Under the pieces are notes generated by a model. The model had not been told where the DNA came from and ran no database searches. It worked only from the letters and a program-made list of their open reading frames with translations. Shown here piece after piece: positions 16,401 to 17,734 of a DNA stretch of 17,734 bases; positions within the stretch are counted from its first letter, which is position 1, and each line of letters begins with the position of its first letter. Made by a program: the position numbers and the translations under genes. This DNA is from Bacteroidota bacterium (GTDB lineage: Bacteria > Bacteroidota > Bacteroidia > Bacteroidales > Prolixibacteraceae). The DNA is taken from assembly GCA_013203755.1 (NCBI GenBank), contig JABMPI010000570.1, forward strand, positions 1 through 17,734, written 5' to 3'.

Positions 16401-17129
16401 CTATCTTCTGATTTCAATTGAATAAGTAAATTTTTCGGCGATGTAAAAGCCAATGTTATATTCGATTGGTTTTTCGCCGGGATCGCTAACAAACCGCTCG
16501 CGAATTAATACCGGCTCGCCTTGTTTTATTTTTAGTCGCCGGGCAGTAATTTTAGTGGCAAGCCTGGCTTTTATTTTTTCCTTCGAGCTGGTTGCCTGAA
16601 TGTTAAACCTACTTTCAAGCAATTCGTAAAGTGGCAGATTAAAATTTTCGTCGGTTGATATTCCGATTCTAGGATGAAAGTAGCTTTCGAAATAGACAAA
16701 TGGGCCATTTTCGTCTCCGCGTAAACGGGAGAGTTTTACCACTTTTGTTTTTAAGGGGATGTTAAAAAAAGTTGCTGTTTTCTCATCGCATTCAATCCAC
16801 TCGGCGGTAATTAAATAGTTGGTAAATGCTATTCCTTTTTCATTCATCTCTTGTGTAAACGAATGCCAACTGTCTAACTGAGTGGTAAATGCTTTTTCGG
16901 CTACTTTGGTTCCGTAACCTTTTTTCCGAATAATTAAACCCTCGTATTCTAACTTGTTGGTTGCCTGGCGGATTGTATTTCTGCTAACACTAAGTTGTTT
17001 GGCTAATTCCACTTCGGGTGGAAGAAACTCGCCTTTTTTATAATTTGGCTGCTCAATCAATTCTCGTAACAGCTCTTCAACCTGAAAGTGCAGAGGAAGT
17101 TTGCTTGCATGATTAATCTTGATATTCAT
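16401..17129 (-). CDS. GntR-family transcriptional regulator (HutC/UTRA type)
   Basis: A 242-residue regulator. Residues about 10-76 form the GntR winged helix: FLPPEVELAKQLSVSRNTIRQ as the helix-turn-helix and LEYEGLIIRKKGYGTKV as the wing. Residues about 85-238 form a UTRA effector-binding domain (KVVKLSRLRGDENGPFVYFESY, PVLIRERFVSD), which in characterised relatives binds sugar phosphates or related small metabolites. Position at the head of the kinase-permease-enzyme run and divergent from the plus-strand edge suggests local control of this locus, normally repression relieved by the effector. Immediately before the ATG are two inverted repeats, one a perfect 16-bp palindrome, which are strong candidates for an autoregulatory operator. 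No convincing Shine-Dalgarno is visible, common in Bacteroidota. Confidence 0.92.
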   Translation of the reverse strand: MNIKINHASKLPLHFQVEELLRELIEQPNYKKGEFLPPEVELAKQLSVSRNTIRQATNKLEYEGLIIRKKGYGTKVAEKAFTTQLDSWHSFTQEMNEKGIAFTNYLITAEWIECDEKTATFFNIPLKTKVVKLSRLRGDENGPFVYFESYFHPRIGISTDENFNLPLYELLESRFNIQATSSKEKIKARLATKITARRLKIKQGEPVLIRERFVSDPGEKPIEYNIGFYIAEKFTYSIEIRR

Positions 17130-17162
17130 ATTTGTTCAAATGTTCATACATTTGCAAATGTA
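17130..17162 (-). promoter_or_regulatory. Candidate GntR operator with -7 promoter element
   Basis: Two inverted repeats share the half-site ATTTG/CAAAT. The first is ATTTG-TT-CAAAT (17130-17141), touching the start codon of the GntR gene. The second is the perfect 16-bp palindrome TACATTTGCAAATGTA (17147-17162). Their centres are 19 bases apart, close to two helical turns. On the minus strand the palindrome starts with TACATTTG, which fits the Bacteroidota -7 consensus TAnnTTTG; I see no good TTTG 19-21 bases upstream. A regulator bound here would cover the promoter and the translation start, so autorepression is the simple reading. I did not see the palindrome repeated upstream of the other genes. 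Confidence 0.6.
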
Positions 17163-17598
17163 GATATTATTTTGGTTTTTCGATTTAAATTTATGGATAA
17201 TTACAGCCTTACTTTTTCTGTTTAAGAACAGACTTTTATGAAATTATAAATCTCAGAAATCAAATCTAAAATAAAATACAAAAGCCAATTTTCAATTTTT
17301 TGATTGGGATTGGTATTTGGGTTTTTTTATATGGGGGATTATTTGTCAGGAGGCGGACAAGTTTTGGTATTTGTGTATTGCTTCTGGTTCTTTTGAATGA
17401 ATAATAAAATGCCCGAAAGTGAAATATGAAGACTGGGACTTAAACCCATACTCTCACCTTAGTATTTTAAAAATCCGATTTTTTTTAGGAATTTCGTGGG
17501 AACCTGTACATGCTAATGTCGCGTTGCGAAGGCAGGGAAAAAATATTTATCTTGTGTGTTTAAAACCAAATTCTTAAATCAACTACAAATGCGAGAAA
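17163..17598. other. Long intergenic stretch, no gene seen
   Basis: AT-rich DNA between the regulator and the transposase start. I find no convincing reading frame on either strand. One end of the insertion sequence must lie somewhere in this interval or just beyond it, but without the other end the terminal inverted repeat cannot be placed. A short T-arm-like stretch near 17434-17450 and an A/T hairpin near 17469-17486 are too weak to annotate. Confidence 0.5.
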
Positions 17599-17618
17599 CT
17601 CAAAAAAATATTTTTGAG
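17599..17618. repeat. Short inverted repeat upstream of transposase
   Basis: Arms CTCAAAAA (17599-17606) and TTTTTGAG (17611-17618) are perfectly complementary with a 4-base spacer. It overlaps the -33 element of the proposed transposase promoter, so it might limit read-through into the element or serve as a protein-binding site; the role is inference. Confidence 0.45.
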
Positions 17619-17645
17619 GTGTTTACTTAATTAATATTATATTTG
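17613..17645 (+). promoter_or_regulatory. Bacteroidota-type promoter for the transposase
   Basis: TTTG at 17613-17616 and TATATTTG at 17638-17645 are separated by 21 bases, fitting the Bacteroidota housekeeping consensus TTTG-N19-21-TAnnTTTG. Transcription would start a few bases downstream and reach the ATG at 17664 after a very short leader. Confidence 0.6.
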
Positions 17646-17663
17646 CTTGAAATAATGATAGAT

Positions 17664-17734
17664 ATGGATATTTTCAATGGAGAGGAGCTCTTAAAATTCA
17701 CTGAACGGTTCTCATCGGACGAGGTATGCCTCAA
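17664..17734 (+). CDS. IS1595-family transposase, N-terminus only
   Basis: Only 23 codons are inside the window: MDIFNGEELLKFTERF, then SSDEVCL, running off the right edge. The pattern of an F-x-x-R-F segment followed by an acidic residue and a cysteine matches the N-terminal zinc-finger-like region (RF...E.C..YL) of IS1595/ISXO2-type DDE transposases. It is divergent from the GntR gene and preceded by a good promoter. The call rests on few residues; the DDE catalytic residues and terminal repeats would be outside. Intactness cannot be judged. Confidence 0.6.
   Translation, partial: MDIFNGEELLKFTERFSSDEVCL

Noticed and set aside
17284..17306. CCAAT...ATTGG hairpin as a terminator.
   Set aside because: Only five pairs hold before mismatches, there is no GC-rich stem, and no gene ends beside it.
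17430..17456. The minus strand reads GGGTTTAAGTCCC, similar to a tRNA T-arm.
   Set aside because: The loop has T in place of the invariant C56, the outer stem pair mismatches, and no matching anticodon arm or acceptor stem is found nearby.

Overview
The window looks like part of a polysaccharide-degradation locus from a Bacteroidota bacterium, probably a marine or sediment member. The DNA is AT-rich. Nearly every enzyme has a Sec signal peptide or lipobox. The enzyme families (GH92, S1 sulfatase, SGNH esterase, GH38-like) and FucP-like sugar permease are typical of that phylum, and one promoter matches the Bacteroidota consensus TTTG-N19-21-TAnnTTTG. Species assignment is inference.

Layout: every intact gene between 347 and 17129 lies on the minus strand, so transcription runs from right to left. 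It begins with a GntR/UTRA regulator (17129-16401) whose upstream edge carries a perfect 16-bp palindrome. Next come a ROK-type sugar kinase (16327-15401), an MFS sugar permease (15392-14238) and a lipoprotein with an (alpha/alpha)6 glycosidase look (14157-12862). A block of secreted enzymes follows: an unrecognised 793-residue glycosidase-like protein (12785-10404), a 992-residue SGNH esterase fused to an unrecognised second enzyme-like half (10400-7422), an S1 sulfatase (7418-5862), a GH92-type enzyme with a discoidin-like front domain broken by a one-base frameshift (5831-3073), and a DUF5054/GH38-like enzyme (2998-347). Behind it, at 331-116, is the headless C-terminal remnant of a second sulfatase. 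Gaps of 3, 3, 8 and 30 bases support co-transcription of large parts of this run.

The right edge (17163-17734) has an apparently gene-free stretch of about 500 bases, then the first 23 codons of a plus-strand IS1595-type transposase with a good Bacteroidota promoter.

Inferred job: secreted enzymes strip sulfate and acyl groups and cleave glycosidic bonds of a sulfated, esterified glycan, plausibly mannose-rich (GH92 plus GH38-like). The released sugar is imported by the permease, phosphorylated by the ROK kinase, and the sugar or its phosphate is sensed by the GntR regulator. No SusC/SusD pair is present in the window, so outer-membrane capture must be encoded elsewhere or the locus works without it. 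The most notable signals are the two large, possibly new enzyme types, the frameshift that separates a catalytic motif from the GH92 enzyme, and the sulfatase relic.
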